Numbered from the stretch's first letter, positions 35,618 through 42,646 are shown. The stretch: 60,278 nucleotides of DNA from Prochlorococcus sp. AG-436-C13 (GCA_003212695.1 QCPC01000008.1:1-60278), one strand, 5' to 3'. Notes: a model not told the origin generated them from the sequence alone. Made by a program: numbers and translations.

Positions 35618-36152
35618 TTGAGATCGATTGCAGTGCAATGTATTAGAGCAATTAGTGGCATAGATAAAATACCAATAAAACAGTAATCAGTCCCTTGATA
35701 TCTATTGATATGACTGAGTTTCAATGGTTATACCTGTATCAATGCCGTTTACCTTAGGTAGTTTAGATCAATTAACTTATGCAAAATATCACTAGCTAAT
35801 ACTTCAAAAAGTTTCTTTAGGTGAATACATCTTTTTGCATAACAGTTAAAAGATGGTTACCAAATCGGATTAAACTTCTTTATATTTTCTTTAGGAATAT
35901 TGCATTCCATCTTGTTTTCTGAATAAAGGCCGATAATTATTTTTTGTTCTATACCTTTTTGCTTTCTACTCGCTTCTTGAAAGAGCTAATATCAAATGGG
36001 TTGTGGGATATATAGCTTTAGATTAAGTGCAGTGCAATAAATCTTAAGTGATAGATGTCTTTACTAAGATTTTGGTAATTTTTTTTATGATTTAGTTTTT
36101 TGGTCAAGTCTTTTCATATATAATTTAAGAAATAATTGTACTAATCAACTTC
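35618..36152. other. Intergenic region, 535 bases, with a short repeat
   Basis: The largest gene-free stretch in the window. I see no credible gene on either strand (the longest candidates are under 20 codons) and no tRNA. The 11-mer TGCAGTGCAAT occurs twice, at 35629-35639 (as part of the inverted repeat ATTGCAGTGCAAT) and 36028-36038. A -10-like hexamer precedes the downstream beta-barrel gene. A small RNA cannot be ruled out. Confidence 0.5.
36119..36124 (+). promoter_or_regulatory. Likely -10 box of the beta-barrel gene
   Basis: A perfect TATAAT hexamer 28 bases before the ATG at 36153. The position would give a 5' leader of about 20 bases. No clear -35 hexamer is seen; the upstream region is T-rich. 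Confidence 0.45.
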
Positions 36153-36815
36153 ATGAAGAAAATTTTACCTGGTGTTATTGCAGCATTAGCTTTAGCTGCT
36201 TCTCCTTGTATAGCTGACTATTATGATGATGCGGCTGAGGAAGAGACTTATCGCGAAAGTACTGCCAAAGAAAAAGGTATTTATGCTTTCGTAAGTGGTG
36301 GTGCCGCAGATATGAATGAAATTAGTGTTTTAGCAACGAGTAAAACTTTTAAAGTAGGAAAAGGAGGTACTTTTGAAGGCGGTATAGGATACAGATTTAA
36401 CGAAAATTTAAGGCTTGAAGCCTCATATGGTCAGTCTAAAGTGGATGTAGACAAGGACGCACGTACTTGTACTGCTAGTACTGGAGATGTACCAAATTGT
36501 TTGTTTAGTGAAACAACTATCCAAAATGTCTTTGTAAGTGGTTTCTTTGATTTAGAAAATGATTCTAGATTTACTCCTTACTTAGGCGTAGGTGTTGGAA
36601 CTGCCAAACTTGAAGTTGATGCAAATGACATTCAAGATACCGATAGGCAAACTACATATCAAGCTAAAGGAGGCGTTACATTTGACGCGGCAGACAGAGT
36701 TGATTTGTTTGCAGATCTAACATATCAAGTTATAGATGACAGTAATCTTGCAGTTACTGATATTGAAGCTATGAAGCTTTGGAAAGGACAAGTAGGTGTT
36801 AGATTCTTTTTCTAA
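36153..36815 (+). CDS. Outer-membrane beta-barrel protein (OmpW/opacity-like)
   Basis: 220 residues. A signal peptide MKKILPGVIAALALAASPCIA is cleaved near residue 21, followed by a short acidic segment (DYYDDAAEEE). The barrel has alternating strands such as FEGGIGYRFNENLRLEASYGQ, FTPYLGVGVGTAKLEV, TYQAKGGVTF and a final strand WKGQVGVRFFF ending in phenylalanine, the signal recognised by the BAM complex. Size suggests an 8-stranded barrel. The ligand or channel function is unknown. A cysteine pair in the RTCTASTGDVPNCLF loop may be disulphide-bonded outside the cell. It ends 27 bases before a strong hairpin. Confidence 0.85.
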   Translation: MKKILPGVIAALALAASPCIADYYDDAAEEETYRESTAKEKGIYAFVSGGAADMNEISVLATSKTFKVGKGGTFEGGIGYRFNENLRLEASYGQSKVDVDKDARTCTASTGDVPNCLFSETTIQNVFVSGFFDLENDSRFTPYLGVGVGTAKLEVDANDIQDTDRQTTYQAKGGVTFDAADRVDLFADLTYQVIDDSNLAVTDIEAMKLWKGQVGVRFFF

Positions 36816-36842
36816 TATATTTAATATAGAAATTACTTGATC

Positions 36843-36886
36843 TTTCACTTAAGGCTATAAAATTTATCTTATAGCCTTAAGTGAAA
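36843..36886. terminator. Bidirectional terminator: perfect 18-bp stem
   Basis: The arms 36843-36860 and 36869-36886 are exact reverse complements (18 of 18), with an 8-base loop. The left arm begins with TTT and the right arm ends with AAA, as in terminators that work in both directions between convergent genes. The stop codon of the minus-strand gene (36864-36866) lies in the loop, so the last six codons of that gene form one arm. Confidence 0.85.
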
Positions 36887-37472
36887 CTTTACTCCAAAAA
36901 TAAAGCCAACAACTTATTCCAATAAATTTGAACCCTTCTTCTATTATTTGTACTTCGCTGTAACTAATAGGCAGGAAATCTTGGAAAATATCACTTATAA
37001 TTGACATACCTAATAAGAATATTGTGAGTATGAAGGCAATTGGATCAATGGAGAAAATTAATTTCCTAAAATTTATTAGAAGATATATAGCTAAAGATAT
37101 ATATAAAGTATAAAGAATATCTTGGTTTAGTTGGCTACTGTCATGCAACAGAAAAAGATCATCTAAACACAATAAGCTTGAAAAATAAAAGCCAATAACT
37201 ACTAATTTAATGTATTGCTTCTCTTTAATAATATTTGAATTTAATGTAAAGAATGTTATTGCACTCGTTGAAGCCCAGAGAAGAACTCCCAGATTAGAAA
37301 TCATTCCAACCCCCATTGAATACTTACAAGTTTGTAGTAGATCTCTCAGTACTAATCCACTTTCTATACCAGCAGCTGATGTGAAAACCAATATCAATAT
37401 ATATAATGAAAGTGAAGGGATAAGAGCCGATAACAAAATTTTACGTACTGAATAGTAGTTGTAATCTTTCAT
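36864..37472 (-). CDS. Polytopic membrane protein of unknown function
   Basis: 202 residues with about six predicted transmembrane segments and almost no soluble loops. Conserved-looking polar residues lie in membrane edges: LLCLDDLFLLHDSSQ near the middle and EVQIIEEGFKFIGISCW near the C-terminus. Acidic pairs plus a histidine in such positions resemble metal-dependent membrane hydrolases in general layout, but I cannot assign it to a family. The gene is alone, ends inside a terminator hairpin, and is very AT-rich. Confidence 0.7.
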   Translation of the reverse strand: MKDYNYYSVRKILLSALIPSLSLYILILVFTSAAGIESGLVLRDLLQTCKYSMGVGMISNLGVLLWASTSAITFFTLNSNIIKEKQYIKLVVIGFYFSSLLCLDDLFLLHDSSQLNQDILYTLYISLAIYLLINFRKLIFSIDPIAFILTIFLLGMSIISDIFQDFLPISYSEVQIIEEGFKFIGISCWLYFWSKVSLKAIR

Positions 37473-37594
37473 AAGTTATTTTTTCCAATAGAAGAATTTA
37501 CTAATGGAATAGGTTGAATTTGAGGATTCTTGAGTAAAAACTAATTTTTATTATATTTATATATAACTGCAAATTCTTAATTCCAGTAATTAAT

Positions 37595-37831
37595 TTAGCT
37601 TATAAAATTTATTATAGATTCTACTTTAATTAATCCTAATTCTATTGCACTTAAGATTGTTATAGAGCCAATAATAGAACCAAAAATTGCCCCAAAAAAT
37701 GCTTGCGTACCGGCAAAATTGGGTTTAGAAATAGTTTTATTTATTGAAGTTTCTGAGTTGCTTTCTACGACTCTTAAGCGGTCATTGCTATGAGATTGTT
37801 GCTGTCTGATGAGTTTTTCAAAATTTGGCAT
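37595..37831 (-). CDS. Small membrane protein overlapping the ParA gene
   Basis: 78 residues from ATG 37831 (a longer frame opens at 37867, deeper inside the ParA gene). The N-terminal half is polar and basic (MPNFEKLIRQQQSHSNDRLR) and the C-terminal half has one long hydrophobic glycine-rich segment (FFGAIFGSIIGSITILSAIEL). It starts 58 bases before the ParA stop in a different frame, so the two are likely co-translated. A soluble tail plus membrane anchor next to a ParA ATPase would fit a partner or localisation factor, which is inference only. Confidence 0.6.
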   Translation of the reverse strand: MPNFEKLIRQQQSHSNDRLRVVESNSETSINKTISKPNFAGTQAFFGAIFGSIIGSITILSAIELGLIKVESIINFIS

Positions 37832-38436
37832 TGGATTTGTTGAGCAATAGAACAGTATGCAGACCAACCGGTCATGCGACGAGGATCTGCACGTCCTCGA
37901 TCGTCAACTGCTTTGATTACAGCTGCACCTTGACTTTCTGCTTTGTCAAATGCTGAAAGTAAAGGAATATCTCCTTGTAAAACTTTTAAATCAAATTTTT
38001 TGAGAGCTTCTCGGGCTTCCTGTGCACATCTTTTTTGGCGAAAATCAACTTTAACTAGTAATACCGAATGTTCAACATTAAGTTTCTTAAGCAACGAAGC
38101 CATTTCTACTGTTAGCTCTACAGATCTAGCTGTAGGAGCTGTTGGCAAAATTACTAGATCAGAACCAAATGCAAGATGTTTTAATTCTTCTTCATCTGTG
38201 CTTGCTTGCCCATCTGTAATTACAACATCTGCTGAGCGAGTTGCTTTTGCTGCAGCTTCAACAGGAACAATTTTAAAGGGTAAAGATCCTCTGGATGCAT
38301 ACGCAAGTGCTGATCGATTTCTATCCGCATCTACAACACAAACTTTTAGACCTTTTAAAGACCAATATGTAGCAAGATGAATACTTGTACAGGTTTTTGC
38401 AACCCCTCCTTTTTGCCCGGAAACTGTGATAAACAA
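37774..38436 (-). CDS. ParA/MinD-family ATPase, orphan
   Basis: 220 residues. The deviant Walker A motif KGGVAKT lies near the N-terminus (FITVSGQKGGVAKTCTSIHLA), with the signature lysine of ParA-type ATPases. Walker A' is VVDADRNRSAL and Walker B-like is VVITDGQAS. Many ParA proteins have glycine where this has alanine in GVAKT; both occur in the family. No parB or centromere-like site is next to it. Roles in this family include chromosome, carboxysome or chemoreceptor positioning; the cargo here is unknown. The 3' end overlaps a small membrane-protein gene by 58 bases. Confidence 0.9.
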   Translation of the reverse strand: MFITVSGQKGGVAKTCTSIHLATYWSLKGLKVCVVDADRNRSALAYASRGSLPFKIVPVEAAAKATRSADVVITDGQASTDEEELKHLAFGSDLVILPTAPTARSVELTVEMASLLKKLNVEHSVLLVKVDFRQKRCAQEAREALKKFDLKVLQGDIPLLSAFDKAESQGAAVIKAVDDRGRADPRRMTGWSAYCSIAQQIQCQILKNSSDSNNLIAMTA

Positions 38437-38520
38437 TTATTTTCAATTATTTGAATCTAATTTGCAGCTTCTTCAGAAAATGTCAAGGTTTTTGATTGGA
38501 AGATGAAAATCTTTGCCCTG

Positions 38521-38567
38521 CAATAAAAGAGGTGCTCCTTCAGGCTCAATTGATCACTTGTTGAATA
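38521..38567. repeat. ssrA-terminator-like repeat, copy 1
   Basis: Aligned over 24 bases (38529-38552 against 39111-39134) it differs from copy 2 at six positions. The shared frame is AAAAGAGG.GC, CTTC, AGGCTC, TGATCACTTG. The hairpin is weakened in this copy because changes in the arms are not compensated. It lies upstream of the cupin gene and in the promoter side of parA. Confidence 0.6.
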
Positions 38568-38635
38568 TATTCCCTTGAGCACTTCTGCTTAATTTAATTA
38601 GATCAGCTATAAATAATTGGTATTGATAGAGCTTT

Positions 38636-39067
38636 ATGAGCCGTTTTCTTTTCCTTTCATTAATTTTTGGAATTTATATACCAATAGTTGCGTGTAGTCC
38701 GAGTAAGCAAGCATCCTCAGACCCTGTTGTGGTTGAAACTCTAATTAGTGCAACGGAATCTTGGAATGGCGATTCTTTTCAGTATCCAAATGGCCAGGCA
38801 GAAATGTCACTTCAAAAAATAACAGCACAGCCTGGCTTCAAAACACCTCTTCACTTACATCCACAACCTGGAATTGTTTATGTACTTAGAGGAAATCTTT
38901 ATTGTGAGACGATTGACGGTCAATCGATCATATTAGGTCCTGGAGAAAGCTTCGCTTCATCTCAAGATACAGTTCATTACTGTCAAAATAATGGTGATGA
39001 AGAGGTTGTTGTTTTTGTTTCCTCAGCTGGTGCTCAAGGCCAAAACACAACTGTTCCTAGTGAATAA
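38636..39067 (+). CDS. Cupin-domain lipoprotein
   Basis: 143 residues. The signal sequence MSRFLFLSLIFGIYIPIVAC ends with a lipobox-like VAC, so the cysteine at about residue 20 is probably lipidated and the protein membrane-anchored. The mature part is one cupin barrel with motif 1 in TPLHLHPQPGIVYVLRG (histidines for metal) and motif 2 in GPGESFASSQDTVHYCQN. Cupins of this kind bind metal and small ligands; the substrate is unknown. It is preceded and followed by copies 1 and 2 of the repeated hairpin. The first residues resemble those of the broken gene at 39210. Confidence 0.85.
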   Translation: MSRFLFLSLIFGIYIPIVACSPSKQASSDPVVVETLISATESWNGDSFQYPNGQAEMSLQKITAQPGFKTPLHLHPQPGIVYVLRGNLYCETIDGQSIILGPGESFASSQDTVHYCQNNGDEEVVVFVSSAGAQGQNTTVPSE

Positions 39068-39101
39068 ATAATAAATAAAACACTTTCAATATTGCACTTT
39101 T

Positions 39102-39150
39102 GCAATAAAAGAGGAGCCCTTCCAGGCTCCATGGATCACTTGGGTAATAA
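39102..39150. repeat. ssrA-terminator-like repeat, copy 2
   Basis: A hairpin GGAGCC (39113-39118), loop CTTCCA, GGCTCC (39125-39130), then ATGGATCACTTGGGTAATAAG. Read on the minus strand the stem is followed by TCTTTTATT, so it would terminate leftward transcription, although no minus-strand gene lies immediately upstream of it. It matches the ssrA terminator (copy 3) in loop sequence and flank. Confidence 0.7.
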
Positions 39151-39209
39151 GCAAACTCTGTCTTATTACTATTTAAGCTAGATTAAATAGTAAATAATAT
39201 TCTATGTTT

Positions 39210-39622
39210 ATGCGCCGTTTGTTGTTTGCAATCCTTTCTGCTGGTATTTTTATTCCTTTTCCCGTAAAAGCTAATCCTTACCAGATGGGGATGAATGGTG
39301 TCAGATGGTCAGAAGTGGAATGGATGCAGCAGAATCTTGGAATATGATTTCTGACGCCTATTTACGTGGGCAATTTGAACCTATTTCAAGCTCCTATAGG
39401 AGTTTGTCAGGCGGAATAGCAAATGATTTTGTATCGGGTCTTAACGGAGCAATGACTCTGCGAAGTTTTCAGCCAGCAATAATTAAGACTACAGACGCAA
39501 ATTGTCCTGAATATGGATTGTATTTTGAATCAAGAGCGGAGAGAAAGAGAAGAATCAGGAGAGAGAAAGGATTACCTGAGCGATCAGTAAATAAGATTCC
39601 TAGCTCCATGGATATGGATTAA
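39210..39622 (+). pseudogene. Small secreted protein split by a one-base frameshift
   Basis: ATG 39210 (or 39204) opens MRRLLFAILSAGIFIPFPVK, a signal peptide, followed by ANPYQMGMNGVR. The frame then runs into TGA at 39345. A second frame starting at 39305 continues MVRSGMDAAESWNMISDAY and runs to 39622. Adding a single A at AGATGG (39303-39308) joins them smoothly as GVRMVRSGMDAAE, so I read one gene of about 138 residues with a missing base. It may be a recent pseudogene, a sequencing error or an unusual frameshift. The mature part has one cysteine (ANCPEYGLYF) and a basic tail. Family not recognised. Confidence 0.65.
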
Positions 39623-39681
39623 TCGCTATAGCTTCATCGCTTTAATTAAATGTCTTCAGCCGATTGCTATCGGAATCAGAA

Positions 39682-39707
39682 GGGCTGACTTTGGTCAGTC
39701 CTTTTTT
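39682..39707 (+). terminator. Rho-independent terminator of the split secreted-protein gene
   Basis: Stem GGGCTGAC (39682-39689) with GTCAGTCC (39694-39701), a 4-base loop and one G-U pair, followed by six T residues (39702-39707). Confidence 0.8.
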
Positions 39708-39805
39708 ATGTTTTGAGACCATTGAGAATTGTTTTTTAGGAAAATCATTCGATTTTTCGTCCATTTCTATTTTTGCGCTTTTATGAGACTCCGAGACTAA
39801 GTCAT

Positions 39806-39847
39806 ACCAATTAAAAAGGACGCCTTCCAGCGTCCATGGATCAATTG
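39806..39847 (-). terminator. Terminator of ssrA (repeat copy 3)
   Basis: On the minus strand the inner stem GGACGC (39830-39835, read leftward), loop TGGAAG, GCGTCC (39818-39823) is followed by five T. An outer stem ACCAATT/AATTGGT (39806-39812 with 39842-39848) encloses it. This is copy 3 of the repeat also found at 38521 and 39102; relative to copy 2 both arms of the inner stem have changed together, so pairing is preserved. The shared flank extends to about 39859 on the ssrA side. Confidence 0.8.
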
Positions 39848-40075
39848 GTTAATAAGGCTGATCTAACCCCATCTCTCAATAGGTTCAAGCAGCAACAGGG
39901 GCTGTTTGACGAGAGAAACTAACGATTTTGTTAGCAGTTATGTTTTTGCTCTAACCGAGCAGGCTTCAGTCAAACTCCTGGTACCCCGTCGAAACCATTG
40001 CAGCCCCATAATTATGGAGCTGAGCGGAATCGAACCGCTGTCCGAGATGCTGGTGTGATTCACCTAGTCCATTAA
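39840..40075 (-). ncRNA. ssrA: Transfer-messenger RNA, circularly permuted two-piece gene
   Basis: On the minus strand the acceptor piece comes first: AGCGGTTCGATTCCGCT, the T arm, ending AGCTCCA at 40015. A spacer of 7 bases (40008-40014) follows, then the coding piece begins at 40007 with GGGGCTGCAATGGTTTCGAC. The acceptor stem pairs GGGGCT with AGCTCC; no CCA is encoded after the discriminator A. The tag is read from 39935 to 39888: ANKIVSFSRQTAPVAA, then TGA at 39885-39887. This permuted order is the form known from marine picocyanobacteria. tmRNA rescues stalled ribosomes and marks products for degradation. Outer ends are approximate. Confidence 0.95.
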
Positions 40076-40157
40076 AAATGAACAAAACTATTCTGACAGA
40101 TTTCTATAGAATGAACTAATTTCAATTTAACAATGCATACAAATTTCTTAGCCACTG

Positions 40158-41291
40158 GTGAAAAATATTAATATTGTAGTTCTTTTTCCTCATGGACTTG
40201 AAGAAGTTGGTGCTACTGAATTGAAAAGATTTGGAGCTAAATGTATACAAATAATGAGAGGAAGCGTTTTCTGTAAAGTAGATACTCAGTGTTTTTATCG
40301 CGTACATCTTCAAGCTCGACTACCATTTAGAATTCTGAGGGAGATTAGCAATTTCAAATGTATTGGAAAAGAATCTCTTTATCGAGCGATTCAAAATTCA
40401 TTTGATTTTAAAGAATGGTTAGATCCATCTAAAAGTTTTCGTGTTGATGTATCTGGAATTAATTCAGAATTAAATCATAGTCATTTCACTGCTTTACAAG
40501 TTAAAAATGCAATTATTGACTTACAAAGAGAAATTTGGGGTCAGAGATCATTTATAAATTTAAATTCACCCGATGTATGTATTCATTTACATATTAGATA
40601 TGAGAGTGCAACTTTGAGCTTTGCTACTTCTTCCAGTAGCTTACATAGAAGAGGTTATAAACCTGCTATTGGTATTGCACCTCTAAAAGAAAATATTGCG
40701 GCTGGACTATTAGAAATCTCTAATTGGGATGAATCTTTGACTTTGGTTGATCCGCTTTGCGGGTCTGGAACATTTCTTTTAGAAGCAGCTAGTATTGCAA
40801 GAGGTATTTCTCCTGGGCTAAATAGAACATTTCTTTTTGAAAATTGGCCAGACTTCAACTTGCAGCTTTGGCTTGCAGAGAAAGAGTTAGCAAGACAACT
40901 TTTTAAACCTAAAAAGAATTTGCCTAAAATATTGGGTTTTGAAAAAGATATTGATATTTACCATCAGGCAATAATTAATATCAAAAATGCTAATCTTCAA
41001 GATGATATAGAAATAAGGCTAGGCAGATATAATGAATTTAGATTTCCAAATGAAGAAGGCATAATAGTCTGTAACCCTCCTTATGGCAAGAGAATAGGCG
41101 ATGAAAAAGATCTTAGGATTTTATATAAAGATTTAGGTGATTTTTTGAAAATCAATGCATCTGGCTGGCATTTATGGTTATTAAATGGTAATTCTAAGTT
41201 AAGCTCTTTTCTTGGGATGAAATGTTCAAGACGCTTCCCTATCAGCAATGGCGGAATAGATTGTAGATGGATGCATTATCAAATTCATTGA
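40158..41291 (+). CDS. THUMP-domain rRNA methyltransferase (RlmL N-domain type)
   Basis: 377 residues from GTG. The N-terminus (VVLFPHGLEEVGATELKRFGAKC) and residues 60-155 are the THUMP/ferredoxin-like RNA-binding module. The C-terminal Rossmann domain has the SAM motif DPLCGSGTFLLEAASIARG and the catalytic NPPY in IIVCNPPYGKRIG. It corresponds to the N-terminal half of E. coli RlmL, which makes m2G2445 in 23S rRNA; the exact base here is inferred. It overlaps the end of the convergent holin-like gene by 7 bases, and its promoter abuts ssrA. Confidence 0.9.
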   Translation: MKNINIVVLFPHGLEEVGATELKRFGAKCIQIMRGSVFCKVDTQCFYRVHLQARLPFRILREISNFKCIGKESLYRAIQNSFDFKEWLDPSKSFRVDVSGINSELNHSHFTALQVKNAIIDLQREIWGQRSFINLNSPDVCIHLHIRYESATLSFATSSSSLHRRGYKPAIGIAPLKENIAAGLLEISNWDESLTLVDPLCGSGTFLLEAASIARGISPGLNRTFLFENWPDFNLQLWLAEKELARQLFKPKKNLPKILGFEKDIDIYHQAIINIKNANLQDDIEIRLGRYNEFRFPNEEGIIVCNPPYGKRIGDEKDLRILYKDLGDFLKINASGWHLWLLNGNSKLSSFLGMKCSRRFPISNGGIDCRWMHYQIH

Positions 41292-41674
41292 GGTTTTCCG
41301 AAAACAGCTTTGGTACTTTTAGATAGACCTTCTAATGTCTCTGGTAAATAAGGACCTTTAGTTAGATAACCTCCTAATCTAAAACTTATTCCTGCTAATG
41401 TTATATCAATTAATGATATAATAATTAATGAACTCTGTATATTCCAATTAAAAGTATTTTGCATCCAAATAATTGATATCACATGGAAAGATAGCAATGT
41501 AAATAGCATTAATATTCCACCGATTGCTAAGAATATTCCACCACTAATCAATCTTCTTCTCTCTCGACTTACTTCTTTTAGTGCAATACGAACATGCAGA
41601 TCCATTATTGAACCTGCTAGGGCACTAACTCTAGCTGCTGCTCCAAACCCCTTGGAATTATTTGAATCGCTCAT
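41285..41674 (-). CDS. Phage-holin-superfamily small membrane protein
   Basis: 129 residues with two hydrophobic segments (about 45-70 and 80-103) after an amphipathic N-terminal helix (IMDLHVRIALKEVSRERRRLISGG). This is the layout of the 'putative actinobacterial holin-X/phage holin 3' membrane family, which in non-phage settings often sits next to YqjD-like proteins. No phage genes are nearby. Its start shares one base with the stop of the upstream gene, indicating translational coupling. Confidence 0.78.
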   Translation of the reverse strand: MSDSNNSKGFGAAARVSALAGSIMDLHVRIALKEVSRERRRLISGGIFLAIGGILMLFTLLSFHVISIIWMQNTFNWNIQSSLIIISLIDITLAGISFRLGGYLTKGPYLPETLEGLSKSTKAVFGKPQ

Positions 41675-42138
41675 TAGGACCTCCTTCCTCCAGACATTAG
41701 TATCCCTAATAAAACACCAAGGCCTGTTGCTATGCCAAGTGCTACTAAAGGTCTTTGACGCACAGGTTTTTCTATACGGGGTCTTAGGGTGCTATTTAAT
41801 TCATCTAACAGATCTTCTAATTGTTTTTCCAATGGTTCTAAGCTTTCTGCAATTTCTTTTGTTCGATCACTAGCAGCATTTAATATTTCTTCTAATTGCT
41901 CTATAACTCCTTCTGATGTTTTCCCAGAGTGCAATGAAATAATGTGTACTAAATCATCAAGACTGCCTCTGGTTGCTTCAATTGTTTGTTTTGCTAAATC
42001 TGGCCATTGTTCTTGAATTTTTGGTAATAATTCATCAAATTGCTGACTAAACCATTGATTAGAGAGAGAGTCTTTCTCAGAAGATGGAGTTTCAACTTGG
42101 GCCTGTGTTTCCCAAGAGGCGGAATTCTCTGATTCCAT
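41674..42138 (-). CDS. YqjD/ElaB-like membrane-anchored protein
   Basis: 154 residues. A long acidic helical region with heptad character (VIEQLEEILNAASDRTKEIAESLEPLEKQLEDLLDEL, spread over about residues 75-115) precedes a C-terminal membrane segment (PLVALGIATGLGVLLGILMSGG). This resembles the DUF883 (YqjD/ElaB) proteins that tether ribosomes or membranes in E. coli; similarity is by layout, not by tested homology. It is coupled to the holin-family gene downstream. A 242-base spacer separates it from the next gene. Confidence 0.7.
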   Translation of the reverse strand: MESENSASWETQAQVETPSSEKDSLSNQWFSQQFDELLPKIQEQWPDLAKQTIEATRGSLDDLVHIISLHSGKTSEGVIEQLEEILNAASDRTKEIAESLEPLEKQLEDLLDELNSTLRPRIEKPVRQRPLVALGIATGLGVLLGILMSGGRRS

Positions 42139-42380
42139 AATTTCCAGACTGTTTTTTAAAGCGTAGTGAGCTATTTGATTTTATGGAACCCTTTTATTCT
42201 CTGATTCTTTAACAAAAACTATTTGAGACCTTTCTTCTAAAACTTGTAAATCAAGTCCCAATCTATGATTTATAGCTTTTTTTGACTGATTTATTAACAT
42301 TCAGACGTCGCCTTTGCTTACATTTATTGCTATATGAATGCTTCTAGTGCTAAGAAACATTTGTAATTATCTTTGAGATC

Positions 42381-42512
42381 ATGGACGTCGGGTTGTCTTC
42401 ATTGTTTTTTGCGTCCAATACAATACCTACAGATTTTGGCTTAGTTCTTGCTGCAATTGCAGGAGCAGGCAGCTTGCTGTTAATAGCTTTAAGATTTGTA
42501 CCTGCTGATTAA
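42381..42512 (+). CDS. 43-residue single-span protein, possible photosystem I subunit PsaM
   Basis: A short gene, M1 to D43, with a soluble N-terminus (MDVGLSSLFFASNTIPTD) and one membrane segment (LVLAAIAGAGSLLLIALRFV) ending in PAD. The spacing of the acidic residue, the A-L core and an arginine near the lumenal end resembles PsaM, and PsaM-like genes occur near smc in Prochlorococcus genomes as I recall them; neither is proof. Other small photosystem or NDH subunits are possible. A 128-base spacer lies before it. Confidence 0.45.
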   Translation: MDVGLSSLFFASNTIPTDFGLVLAAIAGAGSLLLIALRFVPAD

Positions 42513-42646
42513 AAAGGACTAGAAAAATCAATTATATCTAATTTAATCCTTATTATTAAGGGTAATAGTTTTGTGATTTTAAATATTTTTACTTATTCGC
42601 TTATTTTACCATCAGCAACTATGCTTCTATAAATATTTTCATTGTT

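Noticed and set aside
37943-38380. Plus-strand open frame of 145 codons
   Set aside because: Antisense to parA, whose motifs are unambiguous.
38521-39859. Mobile element at ssrA
   Set aside because: No integrase, transposase or terminal repeats were found; the direct repeats are reported only as ssrA-terminator-like copies.
40122-40313. Minus-strand 63-codon frame near the ssrA promoter side
   Set aside because: Antisense to the start of the methyltransferase and unlike any protein.
41285-41674. Prophage remnant from the holin-family protein
   Set aside because: Holin-type membrane families are common outside phages, and no phage structural or lysis genes are near.
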